Positions 1 through 6,700 of a stretch of DNA of 64,000 nt are shown here, piece by piece. The stretch covers positions 11,532 through 75,531 of the forward strand of contig DATBRV010000097.1 in assembly GCA_036560145.1 (NCBI GenBank), written 5' to 3'. Source of the stretch: DATBRV01 sp036560145 (lineage in GTDB: Bacteria > Myxococcota_A > UBA9160 > SMWR01). Numbering within the stretch: position 1 is the first letter of the stretch; each line of letters begins with the position of its first letter. The notes below the pieces were generated by a model that was not told where the DNA came from, did no database searches, and worked only from the letters and a program-made list of their open reading frames with translations. The position numbers were made by a program, and so were the translations under genes.

Positions 1-222
1 GTCCGGCCCCCCGCGGAGCTGGACGAGCACCTCGGCATCGCCCTCGCTCAGCTCGAATTCCGGTCCTTGGGCGAGCTCGACCGTCACCAGCGGCAGCGCG
101 AGGCGTTCCCGGAATCGCCGGTAGTTCAGCAATCTGCGCCGGAAGCGCATCGGATTGAAGAAGCAGGTGATGGCCCAGAAATCGCCGGCGTCCCGGCTGG
201 AAGCGAGAGCGGTGGTGCTCAC
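1..222 (-). CDS. Partial N-terminal part of a glycosyltransferase-like protein
   Basis: The reading frame begins at GTG (220-222, minus strand) and runs off the window edge after 74 codons, so only the N-terminus is present. The translation carries the pattern ITCFFNPMRFRRRLLNYRRF, then LPLVTVEL and ADVLVQLRGG. From memory this resembles the start of a family of nucleotide-sugar/glycosyltransferase-like proteins found in polysaccharide loci; the catalytic part is not visible, so the role is inferred. It is divergent from the NeuB-like gene with a 46-base gap, which fits a shared surface-sugar locus and a shared promoter region. Confidence 0.55.
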   Translation of the reverse strand, partial: MSTTALASSRDAGDFWAITCFFNPMRFRRRLLNYRRFRERLALPLVTVELAQGPEFELSEGDAEVLVQLRGGPD

Positions 223-268
223 GTGGCTATCATGCCGCTTCCGCCGCGCAGCGAGCGAGGGCAGTCGC

Positions 269-1048
269 GTGAGCATTTTCATCATCGCCGAGGTGGGCAT
301 CAACCACAACGGCAGCCTGGAGATCGCCCGGCGACTGATCGACGTGGCCCGGGAATCCGGCGCCGACGCCGTGAAGTTCCAGAAGCGGACGATCGAGCTC
401 GTCTACACGCGGGACTTTCTCGATGGTCCACGGGTCTCCCCGTGGGGCTCGACGCAACGCGCACAGAAGGAGGCGCTCGAGCTGGCCGACCACGAGTACG
501 CGGAGATCGACGCCCATTGCCGGGCCACGGGCATCGAGTGGTTCGCATCGGCCTGGGACCTGGGTAGCTTCGACTTCCTCCGCAAGTTCGATCTGAAACA
601 CAACAAGGTCGCCTCGGCGATGATCGGGAACCAGGACCTGCTGGAGGCGATCGCCGGGGATCGCAAGCCCACCTTCATCTCCACCGGGAAGGGCACGCGC
701 TCCGACGTCGACCGGGCCGTCGCGATCTTTCGCGCCGCGCGCTGTCCGTTCCAGCTCATGCACTGCATTTCGAAGTACCCGACGCCGGATCACGAAGCCC
801 AGCTGGAGTCGATCCCTGCGTTGCGGGTGCGATATGGCTGCGAGGTCGGCTACAGCGGCCACGAGGTGGGGCTCGCCGCTTCCCTGCGAGCGGCCGAGCT
901 GGGGATCGCCTCTCTCGAGCGCCACATCACGCTCGGCCGGACGATGTACGGCTCGGACCAGGCCGCGTCGCTCGAGCCGGCCGAGTTCCGCAGCCTGGTG
1001 GAGGCGGTGCGCGAGCCTCGGGCGGGCGCCGCTCGGGAACGCGAATGA
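269..1048 (+). CDS. NeuB-family sialic/nonulosonic acid synthase-like protein, short form
   Basis: NeuB-family enzymes condense phosphoenolpyruvate with a hexosamine to make nine-carbon surface sugars. The GTG at 269 starts MSIFIIAEVGINHNG, the family's N-terminal signature; an upstream ATG at 155 would add 38 residues unlike the family and overlap the neighbouring gene. Later motifs include DAVKFQKR, the EVGYSGHEVG strand and GSDQAASLEP. At 259 residues it covers the TIM barrel only; the C-terminal SAF (antifreeze-like) domain of full-length NeuB (about 340 residues) is absent. The stop overlaps the next gene's ATG as ATGA, so the two are probably co-translated. The substrate cannot be told from the sequence. 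Confidence 0.8.
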   Translation: MSIFIIAEVGINHNGSLEIARRLIDVARESGADAVKFQKRTIELVYTRDFLDGPRVSPWGSTQRAQKEALELADHEYAEIDAHCRATGIEWFASAWDLGSFDFLRKFDLKHNKVASAMIGNQDLLEAIAGDRKPTFISTGKGTRSDVDRAVAIFRAARCPFQLMHCISKYPTPDHEAQLESIPALRVRYGCEVGYSGHEVGLAASLRAAELGIASLERHITLGRTMYGSDQAASLEPAEFRSLVEAVREPRAGAARERE

Positions 1049-1794
1049 CGGATCCGCCCGCGGCTCCCGTCTTCTCGATCGCGGGCCGCATCGTGCTGGT
1101 CACCGGCGCCGGTCGCGGCATCGGGCGCGCCCTCGCCACCGGGCTCGGCCGCCTCGGCGCCAGGGTCCATGGCATGGACGTCGCGTTCGCCGAGCGCGCG
1201 AGCGGGTTCGAGGCGATCCACTGCGACGTCGGCGACGAAGACGCCTCGGCGCGCGCCCTGCGCGAGATCGTCTCGACGCACGGCCGCCTCGACGGGCTCG
1301 TCAACAACGCGGGGATCAGCCTCCCGCCGGGCGATGCCTACGGCCGCGCCGGCTTCGAGCGGACGCTCGGGATCAACACGCTGGCGCCGCTCCGGCTGAG
1401 CTGGACGGCCGCCGAGCTGATGAAGCGACATGCCAGCGGCTCGATCGTGAACGTCACGAGCCTCGGAGCGCACCTGGGATTCCCCGATAATCCAGCCTAT
1501 CAGGCTTCCAAGGCTGCGCTGCTGCAAGTCACGAGGGCGATGGCGGTCGACTACGGCCGCTTCGGGATCCGCGTCAACAGCCTGTGTCCCGGCTACGTGA
1601 AGACCGCCATGACGCGCCAGAGCTGGGAGGACGAATCGCTCCGGCTTGCGCGCTCGCAGCGCATGATCCTCCCGCGTTGGGCCGAACCCGAGGACCTGGT
1701 CGGTCCCTGCGCCTTCCTGCTCTCCGACGCCGCCGGCTACATCACCGGCATCGATCTTCCCGTCGACGGCGGATGGCGCGCCAGGGGGATCTAG
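1045..1794 (+). CDS. Short-chain dehydrogenase/reductase (SDR)
   Basis: A 249-residue classical SDR that should oxidise or reduce a hydroxyl/carbonyl with NAD(P). Visible features are the cofactor-binding TGAGRGIG near residues 20-27, NNAG, and the catalytic set Ser139, Tyr152 and Lys156 (YQASK). The C-terminal part (CPGYVKTAM, then YITGIDLPVDGG) matches the family. It overlaps the NeuB-like gene by four bases, so a role in making or modifying a nucleotide-linked or nonulosonic sugar is the best contextual guess. Nothing in the sequence fixes the substrate. About 140 bases without a recognisable gene follow before the convergent OmpA gene. Confidence 0.85.
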   Translation: MTDPPAAPVFSIAGRIVLVTGAGRGIGRALATGLGRLGARVHGMDVAFAERASGFEAIHCDVGDEDASARALREIVSTHGRLDGLVNNAGISLPPGDAYGRAGFERTLGINTLAPLRLSWTAAELMKRHASGSIVNVTSLGAHLGFPDNPAYQASKAALLQVTRAMAVDYGRFGIRVNSLCPGYVKTAMTRQSWEDESLRLARSQRMILPRWAEPEDLVGPCAFLLSDAAGYITGIDLPVDGGWRARGI

Positions 1795-1933
1795 GCCGCG
1801 TGGCTCCGCTGCGACGCCGGTGGGCGTGCGACAGAGCGTCGCGCGGAGCATCGGCCAGGGATCACCCCCCGGTCGACCTGGGTGCTCGCTGCCGCGTCGA
1901 CTCTGCCGCACGCCGCTACCGGCCGCGTCGGCG

Positions 1934-2500
1934 CTAGCTGGGGGAATGGGCCAGCACCTCGACGCGGCCTTCTCGCTGGGAGCACCGCTCGACGGAGTCG
2001 CTGCACTTGGTCCGCTCCGCGGCGAATCCGCCGGACTCGATCCGGTCCGACGAGACTCCAGCCTGCATCAACGCGTCACGAACATTGGCGACACGCCGGT
2101 CTCTCAGGGACGAGTTGTACTGGTTGGTTCCGCGGAGCAGATCCGTGGAGCCATCGACCCCGATGCGAACCGTGGGGTTCTGGTTCACGTAGGCTGCGAT
2201 GTCGGAAATCTTGTTCATCTCGGAGAGCCGAACCTCCGCCTTGTCGTAATCGAAGTAGATGTCCCGGAGCGAAACCCAGCCCGCGAGCGTGGCGGGTTGA
2301 GCCTGCGCCGCCGAGTAGCCGGCTTGGCCGGTCGAGCCGGTCATGCCGCGTTGCCCCGTCGAGCCGGTCATGCCGGCAGGCCCCTGGGCGCCCGTCATGC
2401 CCGTCATGCCCGTGGGACCCTGGGGACCGGTCGGGCCGGGCGGCCCGACGCAAGCGACCGCGAAGCCCGCGATCAGCGAAAACACGAGTGAACGTTTCAT
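1934..2500 (-). CDS. OmpA-family lipoprotein with a collagen-like Gly-X-Y stretch
   Basis: A 188-residue envelope protein. Residues 1-16 form a lipoprotein signal peptide ending AVA before Cys17 (A at -3 is slightly off the usual lipobox). Residues 19-60 are 14 uninterrupted Gly-X-Y triplets rich in Pro, Thr and Met (GPP, GPT, GPQ, GMT, GST). From about residue 75 an OmpA C-terminal peptidoglycan-binding domain follows (IYFDYDKAEV, then RDRRVANVRDALMQAGV). The layout suggests a lipid-anchored rod, possibly trimeric, contacting peptidoglycan. It is the last gene of a minus-strand run of small envelope genes. The SD AGGAGG lies just upstream of the ATG. Trimerisation is inference. Confidence 0.85.
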   Translation of the reverse strand: MKRSLVFSLIAGFAVACVGPPGPTGPQGPTGMTGMTGAQGPAGMTGSTGQRGMTGSTGQAGYSAAQAQPATLAGWVSLRDIYFDYDKAEVRLSEMNKISDIAAYVNQNPTVRIGVDGSTDLLRGTNQYNSSLRDRRVANVRDALMQAGVSSDRIESGGFAAERTKCSDSVERCSQREGRVEVLAHSPS

Positions 2501-2519
2501 CGTTCTAGCCTCCTGGTGG

Positions 2520-2539
2520 GGGTCGAATTCATTCGACCC
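2520..2539. repeat. Perfect 8-bp hairpin between two envelope genes
   Basis: GGGTCGAA (2520-2527), loop TTCA, TTCGACCC (2532-2539). On the minus strand it lies directly before the SD of the OmpA/collagen lipoprotein gene and after the stop of the membrane protein gene. There is no U-run after it, so a messenger-stability or translation-control hairpin is likelier than an intrinsic terminator. Confidence 0.5.
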
Positions 2540-2557
2540 GAAAGTGGAACCTAGAAA

Positions 2558-2749
2558 TCAGGTTCCAACGTGGATCGAAGACAGCGGCCCCAGCACGCCG
2601 AACGCGGAGAGGAGCCAGAGCACCACGGCGATCACGACCACGACGTTCAGGATGCTCTTGATCTTCCCGTCCATCGGGATGTAGTTGTTCACGAGCCAGA
2701 GCAACACTCCGACCACGATGAGCGCGATGACGATGCTGGCGAGCGGCAT
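2558..2749 (-). CDS. Thivi_2564-like small inner-membrane protein
   Basis: A 63-residue protein with two membrane spans (about residues 5-22 and 32-52) separated by a short loop, NNYIPMDGKIKSILN, which I recognise as the signature of the Thivi_2564 family of small membrane proteins. No biochemical function is known to me. An AAGGAG SD sits eight bases before the ATG. It lies 21 bases after the periplasmic-protein gene and 57 bases before the OmpA lipoprotein gene on the same strand, so it is part of one operon of envelope proteins, plausibly stress-related. Confidence 0.8.
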   Translation of the reverse strand: MPLASIVIALIVVGVLLWLVNNYIPMDGKIKSILNVVVVIAVVLWLLSAFGVLGPLSSIHVGT

Positions 2750-2770
2750 ACATGTTCTCCTTCTGGATGA

Positions 2771-3037
2771 TCAGTTCGTGTCCGGGCGGCGCTTGGCTTC
2801 GATGCGGTCGCCCACCTTCAAATCCTTTAGCGTCTCGTCGGACGCCTCGAACTCGTGGATCTGGAGATCGCTGCTACGGACCGTCACGCGGTGACGCTCG
2901 AGATCGATCTTCGTCACCAGTCCGTCGATGATTTCGGATGCCTGTTCCGCCGCGATGGCCGCCCGCGGCGCGGCGACGATGCTCGGGGCGAAGGCGAACG
3001 TCAGCGCCATGGCTGCGAGAACGAGACTCTTCCGCAT
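2771..3037 (-). CDS. Small secreted protein, unknown function
   Basis: An 88-residue protein. The start at 3037 (MRKSLVLAAMALTFAFA) is preceded by a strong GGGGAGGA SD; a 22-residue-longer frame upstream lacks signal-peptide character. Residues 1-29 are a Sec signal peptide ending near IAA. The mature part (GLVTKIDLERHRVTVRSSD, then LKVGDRIEAKRRPDTN) looks like a small beta barrel similar to periplasmic copper-binding or DUF1344-like proteins, which I offer only as a resemblance. It is separated from the glycine-zipper lipoprotein gene by 10 bases and so is co-transcribed with it. Confidence 0.75.
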   Translation of the reverse strand: MRKSLVLAAMALTFAFAPSIVAAPRAAIAAEQASEIIDGLVTKIDLERHRVTVRSSDLQIHEFEASDETLKDLKVGDRIEAKRRPDTN

Positions 3038-3047
3038 GACTCCTCCC

Positions 3048-3266
3048 CTAATCCGAATTGTGTTTCGTGATGTCATAGATGGCGCCCGCCACCGCGCCGA
3101 CACCCGTTCCGATCAGCGCGCCCTTGCCGGCGCCGTAGCCAGTCCCGGCGCCTATGGCCGCTCCGCCGGCGGCACCGACTGCTGCACCGGTCACGGTGCC
3201 GCAACCCGCGAAGACCAGCGCCGCGAGACCGAGTCCGGCGATCGCACTCAGCCATCGAGTCCTCAT
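3048..3266 (-). CDS. Glycine-zipper lipoprotein
   Basis: A 72-residue lipoprotein. There are two adjacent ATGs (3269 and 3266); GGAG lies six bases from the second, so I chose 3266. The signal peptide ends with lipobox FAGC (Cys near residue 20). The rest is a Gly/Ala zipper (TGAAVGAAGGAAIGAGTGYGAG) that should form a hairpin in or on a membrane, as in OsmB/YMGG-type proteins. It is the first gene of the four-gene envelope operon. Its start region was duplicated at 4996-5080 (see the pqqE remnant). Confidence 0.8.
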   Translation of the reverse strand: MRTRWLSAIAGLGLAALVFAGCGTVTGAAVGAAGGAAIGAGTGYGAGKGALIGTGVGAVAGAIYDITKHNSD

Positions 3267-3519
3267 CATCGACTCCTTCGCTCGCACATTTACGCTGATG
3301 GGGAGCAAGATGCATGCCATGGAGATGCGGCGGGCTACGACCCGGTGAAGGCCTGCGACGTGCTTGTGCTCTGCCGCGGTCGCTGCCATCTCCCGTCGCT
3401 TTGAAGAAACCACCTGCGATTGCAACCGGAACTTACAAGCAGCGATGGCGCGAGGGCTGAAGCGCTCCCTGGACTGCCCCCATCTCCCGGCACACCCCTT
3501 GCTCTCAGCTTCCCCCCAA

Positions 3520-3535
3520 GGATCAGATTTGATCC
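3520..3535. promoter_or_regulatory. Inverted repeat in the divergent region 3267-3554
   Basis: GGATCA (3520-3525), spacer GATT, TGATCC (3530-3535), followed by an A-rich stretch leading to the start of the plus-strand gene at 3555. The 288-base region 3267-3554 separates the envelope operon from a divergent secreted-protein gene and must hold both promoters. This is its only clear dyad. Operator function is inferred from position and symmetry. Confidence 0.3.
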
Positions 3536-3554
3536 AAAAAAAGGAAAACCCAAG

Positions 3555-3911
3555 ATGAAGAGCATGATTCGCAATCTCGGCCGGCTCACCCTGTTCGGTG
3601 TGATGCTGGTCGCCACGGATGCCATCGCGCAATCGGCCGTCAAGGAGACCACCACCACCACGACGACGACGTCCAGCTCGGGCACCATCAGCGAGTTCGG
3701 CCCGGGAACCATCGTCGTGAGGACCACGACGTCGAGCGATCCCATCAGCTACTCGTACACGAAGACGACCACCTACGTCGATGAAGCCGGGAAGCCCGTG
3801 TCGATCGAGACGGTCAAGGCGGGTCTTCCCGTCACCGTCTACTACGACAAGGCCGGAAACAAGATGGTGGCGACCCGGGTCGTCGTGACGAAGGCAGTGC
3901 TCGCCAACTAG
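3555..3911 (+). CDS. Secreted Thr-rich protein, unknown function
   Basis: A 118-residue protein. The ATG at 3555 follows AAGGA and begins a Sec signal peptide (MKSMIRNLGRLTLFGVMLVA, cut near AIAQ). The mature protein starts with a run of eight Thr and three Ser, then beta-rich sequence (TIVVRTTTSSDP, SYSYTKTTTYVDEAG, VTVYYDKAGNKMVATRVVV). Proteins of this style occur in environmental bacteria as small periplasmic proteins of unknown role. It is divergent from the envelope operon and 36 bases upstream of the next gene on the same strand. Confidence 0.65.
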   Translation: MKSMIRNLGRLTLFGVMLVATDAIAQSAVKETTTTTTTTSSSGTISEFGPGTIVVRTTTSSDPISYSYTKTTTYVDEAGKPVSIETVKAGLPVTVYYDKAGNKMVATRVVVTKAVLAN

Positions 3912-3947
3912 GCGAGCTGGCGGCTCGAGCGGGATCGAGAGGGACGC

Positions 3948-4712
3948 GTGATTCTGTCTCGAACGAAGATCCCGGCCCGCAATCGATGGGCCCGACGGAT
4001 TCGCCGTCGGGCCCTGATCGCGGGGACGGTGCTGTCCATCTGCGCTCCGGGGACGGGACGAGCGGACGCTGAGGGCCCGTCGACGTTCGATGTCTCCGCC
4101 TGTGAGACGAGGACCCGAGCGCGTCTGCAATGGCTGGTCGCTCGCGCCGATTCGCGCGAGCAGTACGCGGACTTCTGGTGGCGAAGCTGGATCGGGTTCT
4201 ACGCGGTCGGCGTCGGCGTCCAGAGCACTCGGGCGGGGCTCGAGGACGATGGGGGAAAGCGGGCGGATCTGATCGTGGGCGCGGTCAAGGCCGTCGGCGG
4301 CGTGACGCGGCTCTACTTCACCCGGCCCGTGGCGCGGCTCGGAGCGGATCTCCTGCGAGTCGAGCCGCTCCCCGACGAGACTGCATGCCTCGATCGGGTC
4401 GCGCAGGGCGAGGAGCTCCTGCAGCAGTCGGCTCGCGAGTCGGATCGGCGGTGGGGTTGGAAGTCGCACCTGTTCAACGTCGCGTTGAACATGGCAGGCG
4501 CCGTGATCGTCACCCAGGCGTTCGACGAGAAGGCTGGCTGGACTTCGGCGGGAATCGGAATCGCCGTCGGGGAGGCGATGTTGTGGAGCCATCCGTGGCA
4601 CGGCCGGAGCGATCTCGAGGAGTACGAAGCCAGCTTCGAGCCCGAACCTCCGCCAATCAGCTGGTCACTACAGCCGTACCGAATGGGGCTTCGCCTGCAA
4701 ATGACCTTCTAA
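3948..4712 (+). CDS. Exported hypothetical protein
   Basis: I do not recognise this 254-residue protein. It begins at GTG with GAGGG upstream. The first 42 residues are very basic followed by a hydrophobic stretch (ALIAGTVLSICA) ending near GRADA, consistent with a signal peptide. The mature part is helical, with hydrophobic stretches around residues 85-95 (WIGFYAVGVGVQ) and 180-215 (FNVALNMAGAVIVTQAF, then GIGIAVGEAMLW) and two cysteines (in SACETR and TACLDR). A membrane-associated periplasmic protein is plausible. The gene is in line with the Thr-rich protein and ends 47 bases before the pqqE remnant. Confidence 0.6.
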   Translation: MILSRTKIPARNRWARRIRRRALIAGTVLSICAPGTGRADAEGPSTFDVSACETRTRARLQWLVARADSREQYADFWWRSWIGFYAVGVGVQSTRAGLEDDGGKRADLIVGAVKAVGGVTRLYFTRPVARLGADLLRVEPLPDETACLDRVAQGEELLQQSARESDRRWGWKSHLFNVALNMAGAVIVTQAFDEKAGWTSAGIGIAVGEAMLWSHPWHGRSDLEEYEASFEPEPPPISWSLQPYRMGLRLQMTF

Positions 4713-4759
4713 GGCGGTACGCCGCTACCGGGACTCGACGGCTTCGGTCCCGCCTCGAA

Positions 4760-5080
4760 AAACCAGCTGCGGCTCTTGATCCTCCGCATCGCGCCGCGCT
4801 CTTCGGCTCAGGTCGTGGCGCGGCGCGAGATCGCACGCGGGGTCGGTCGCCGCGGCGTCGCCGACCAGCTGGAAGGCCTGGCAGCGGCAGCCGCCGAAGT
4901 CGCGCGCGCGCTCCTCGCAGCTGCGGCAGGGCTCGGGCATCCAGGCCTCGCCGCGGAAGGCGTTCATGCCCGGCGCGTCGGCCCAGCACGCCGCCTCAGC
5001 CATCGAGCTCTCGTCATCGACTCCTTCGATCGCATTTGCGCCCACGAGGAGCAAGACGCATGCCATGGAGAGATGGCGGG
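4760..5080 (-). pseudogene. Chimeric remnant: pqqE 3' end joined to the 5' region of the glycine-zipper lipoprotein gene
   Basis: Bases 4760-4995 align without gaps to 6708-6943, the last 236 bases of pqqE, at about 90% identity by eye; on the minus strand they encode nearly the same SPASM tail (GMNAFRGEAWMPEPC, CRCQAFQLVG). The in-frame stop of pqqE is lost and the frame continues to 4725. At 4995/4996 similarity switches abruptly to the SD/start region of the lipoprotein gene (4996-5080 versus about 3248-3335, roughly 75-80% identity). The lipoprotein ATG is kept but is out of frame with the pqqE part. No radical SAM core is present, so no PqqE activity is possible. The rest of 4713-5158 holds nothing else that I recognise. 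Confidence 0.8.
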
Positions 5081-5158
5081 TTTCCGGTAGCAGCGCGCGC
5101 GGGGTGAAGCGCCTGCGCCGCGGCGGAGACGGAAGGGAGCCCCTTTGTGCAGCGCGGA

Positions 5159-6700
5159 CTAGCGCTGACCGCTAGCGCCAGTCGGGCGTTTACGCCGCGC
5201 GGAGGTCCTTTCGGGCGCGTGGCTGCGGTCGACGAGAATCGCGTAGATCAGCGGCGGGAGCAGCATGCAGAGCACCGACTGCGTCTGCGCCGCATCGCCG
5301 CGGTTCTGCGCCAGCACCACGATCGCATAGCGTCCGACGATCGCGGACACCGAGAAGACGAGCCAGAAAACCTCGTCGCAGAGGGCCATGCGCACCCGCA
5401 TCGCCAGCTCGCGGCGGCGGGGCGCGTCGTAGCAGCGCAGCAGCGCCATCAGGATCAGGGGCGGGCACAGATACCACGAGTGCAGGAAGGTGCGGCCCAG
5501 CAGCGCCTGCACGACGAGGGCCGTGATCAGCGCCACCTCGAGCGGGAGGCCGCGCCAGCGCACCCAGGCCCCCGCGATCAGCGCGAGCGCGGTGCCGAGC
5601 AGCCCGAGCGCCTGGACGAAGGGAGCCGAAAGGCCAAACGCGAGCGACAACACGAAGTACGGCGACAGCAGGACCTTCTGGGATTCCGCGCGCAGCCCGT
5701 CGAAGGTTGCGAGGCCCTGCCAGAGCGGGAGGTAGCAGAGCGCCAGCGTCGCGAGCAGAGTCGCCGTGAAGGCGATGCTCGCGCGCAATCGCTCGGAGCG
5801 GGAGCGGTCGCTTGCTGCCGGCCGGAACAGATCGACGAAGACCGCGGGGGCCACGACCAGCAGCGAGAGCTTGAAGGCGCCGACGAGCCCGACACACAAC
5901 CCCGCGCCGGCGGCCCACGCGGCGCCGCGGCGGCGCAGCAGCAAGACCGTGAGAAGCAGGATCGGGCCCGTCCAGCTCTCCAGATGGGCGTTCTGCGTCA
6001 TCTCGAGCAGCAGCAGCGGATTCAGTCCGAGCCAGGCGAGGGCCGCGAGCCGCTCGGCGGGCGCGAGCGCCTGCGTCCGGCTCACGACGAGAAGGAGTGT
6101 CGCCCAGGGGAGGACCACGAAGAGCTTGAGGAGCCAGAAGCCGAGGGCCGTGCCCGCGCCGAGCGCGCTCGCGGCCCGAAACATCAGCAGCGCCGCGGGA
6201 CCGTAGGCGGAGGGCTGCGCCGTCCAGGGAATCCCCGCGAGCGCTTCGGCCGGAAGATGCCGCTGTGGGATCGCGACGTACGGGTTCAGGCCGCGTTCGA
6301 GCATGTCCCCGTACGTCTGATAGAGGTAGAGGTCATTCGACAGGTGCGGCAGGTCGAAGAACGCCAGCGCCCAGAGCAGGGCGGTCGTCGCGATCAACCA
6401 GGATCGCAGCCGCAGCAGCTCGGGCTCGCCCGCGCGCCGCAGCCGCGCGACGAGCCAGGTGTTCACGGAACACGCCGACAGCAGCAGGCAGACGTAGGCC
6501 ACTCGCGTCGCGGGCGCGGAAAGAGTTGCCTCGGCAAACGGCGCGAGCCAGCCGTGGAGCAGCGGACCGAGAGCGATTCGGGCGCCGGCGATCTGGAGGT
6601 ATCCGGTCGCATAGCCGTCCCATGGGCCGACCACGGACTGGAACGCGAGCATGGCCAGCCACGCGCCGATCGCGAGTCCGAACAGGTTGCGAAGGCTCAC
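5159..6700 (-). CDS. GT-C fold membrane glycosyltransferase-like protein
   Basis: A 513-residue polytopic membrane protein with about ten or more hydrophobic spans. The loop after the first spans reads HLSNDLYLYQTYGDMLERGL followed by NPYV, the acidic-loop plus G-x-NPY pattern of GT-C enzymes that use polyprenyl-phosphate sugars (GT87/DUF2029-like), so transfer of a sugar at the periplasmic face is likely. The GTG start (6698-6700) overlaps the pqqE stop as GTGA, making it the last gene of the PQQ operon, an unusual place for such an enzyme. It lies between two direct copies of the pqqE 3' end. Donor and acceptor are unknown. Confidence 0.7.
   Translation of the reverse strand: MSLRNLFGLAIGAWLAMLAFQSVVGPWDGYATGYLQIAGARIALGPLLHGWLAPFAEATLSAPATRVAYVCLLLSACSVNTWLVARLRRAGEPELLRLRSWLIATTALLWALAFFDLPHLSNDLYLYQTYGDMLERGLNPYVAIPQRHLPAEALAGIPWTAQPSAYGPAALLMFRAASALGAGTALGFWLLKLFVVLPWATLLLVVSRTQALAPAERLAALAWLGLNPLLLLEMTQNAHLESWTGPILLLTVLLLRRRGAAWAAGAGLCVGLVGAFKLSLLVVAPAVFVDLFRPAASDRSRSERLRASIAFTATLLATLALCYLPLWQGLATFDGLRAESQKVLLSPYFVLSLAFGLSAPFVQALGLLGTALALIAGAWVRWRGLPLEVALITALVVQALLGRTFLHSWYLCPPLILMALLRCYDAPRRRELAMRVRMALCDEVFWLVFSVSAIVGRYAIVVLAQNRGDAAQTQSVLCMLLPPLIYAILVDRSHAPERTSARRKRPTGASGQR

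Noticed and set aside
1045..1794. Assigning the SDR as a fatty-acid reductase (FabG)
   Set aside because: The fold fits, but gene overlap with a NeuB-like synthase points to sugar metabolism and no FabG-specific context exists.
4725..5066. The pqqE remnant as a functional short SPASM protein
   Set aside because: It has no radical SAM core and its N-terminus comes from a foreign, out-of-frame gene start; no SD or context supports it, though weak expression cannot be excluded.
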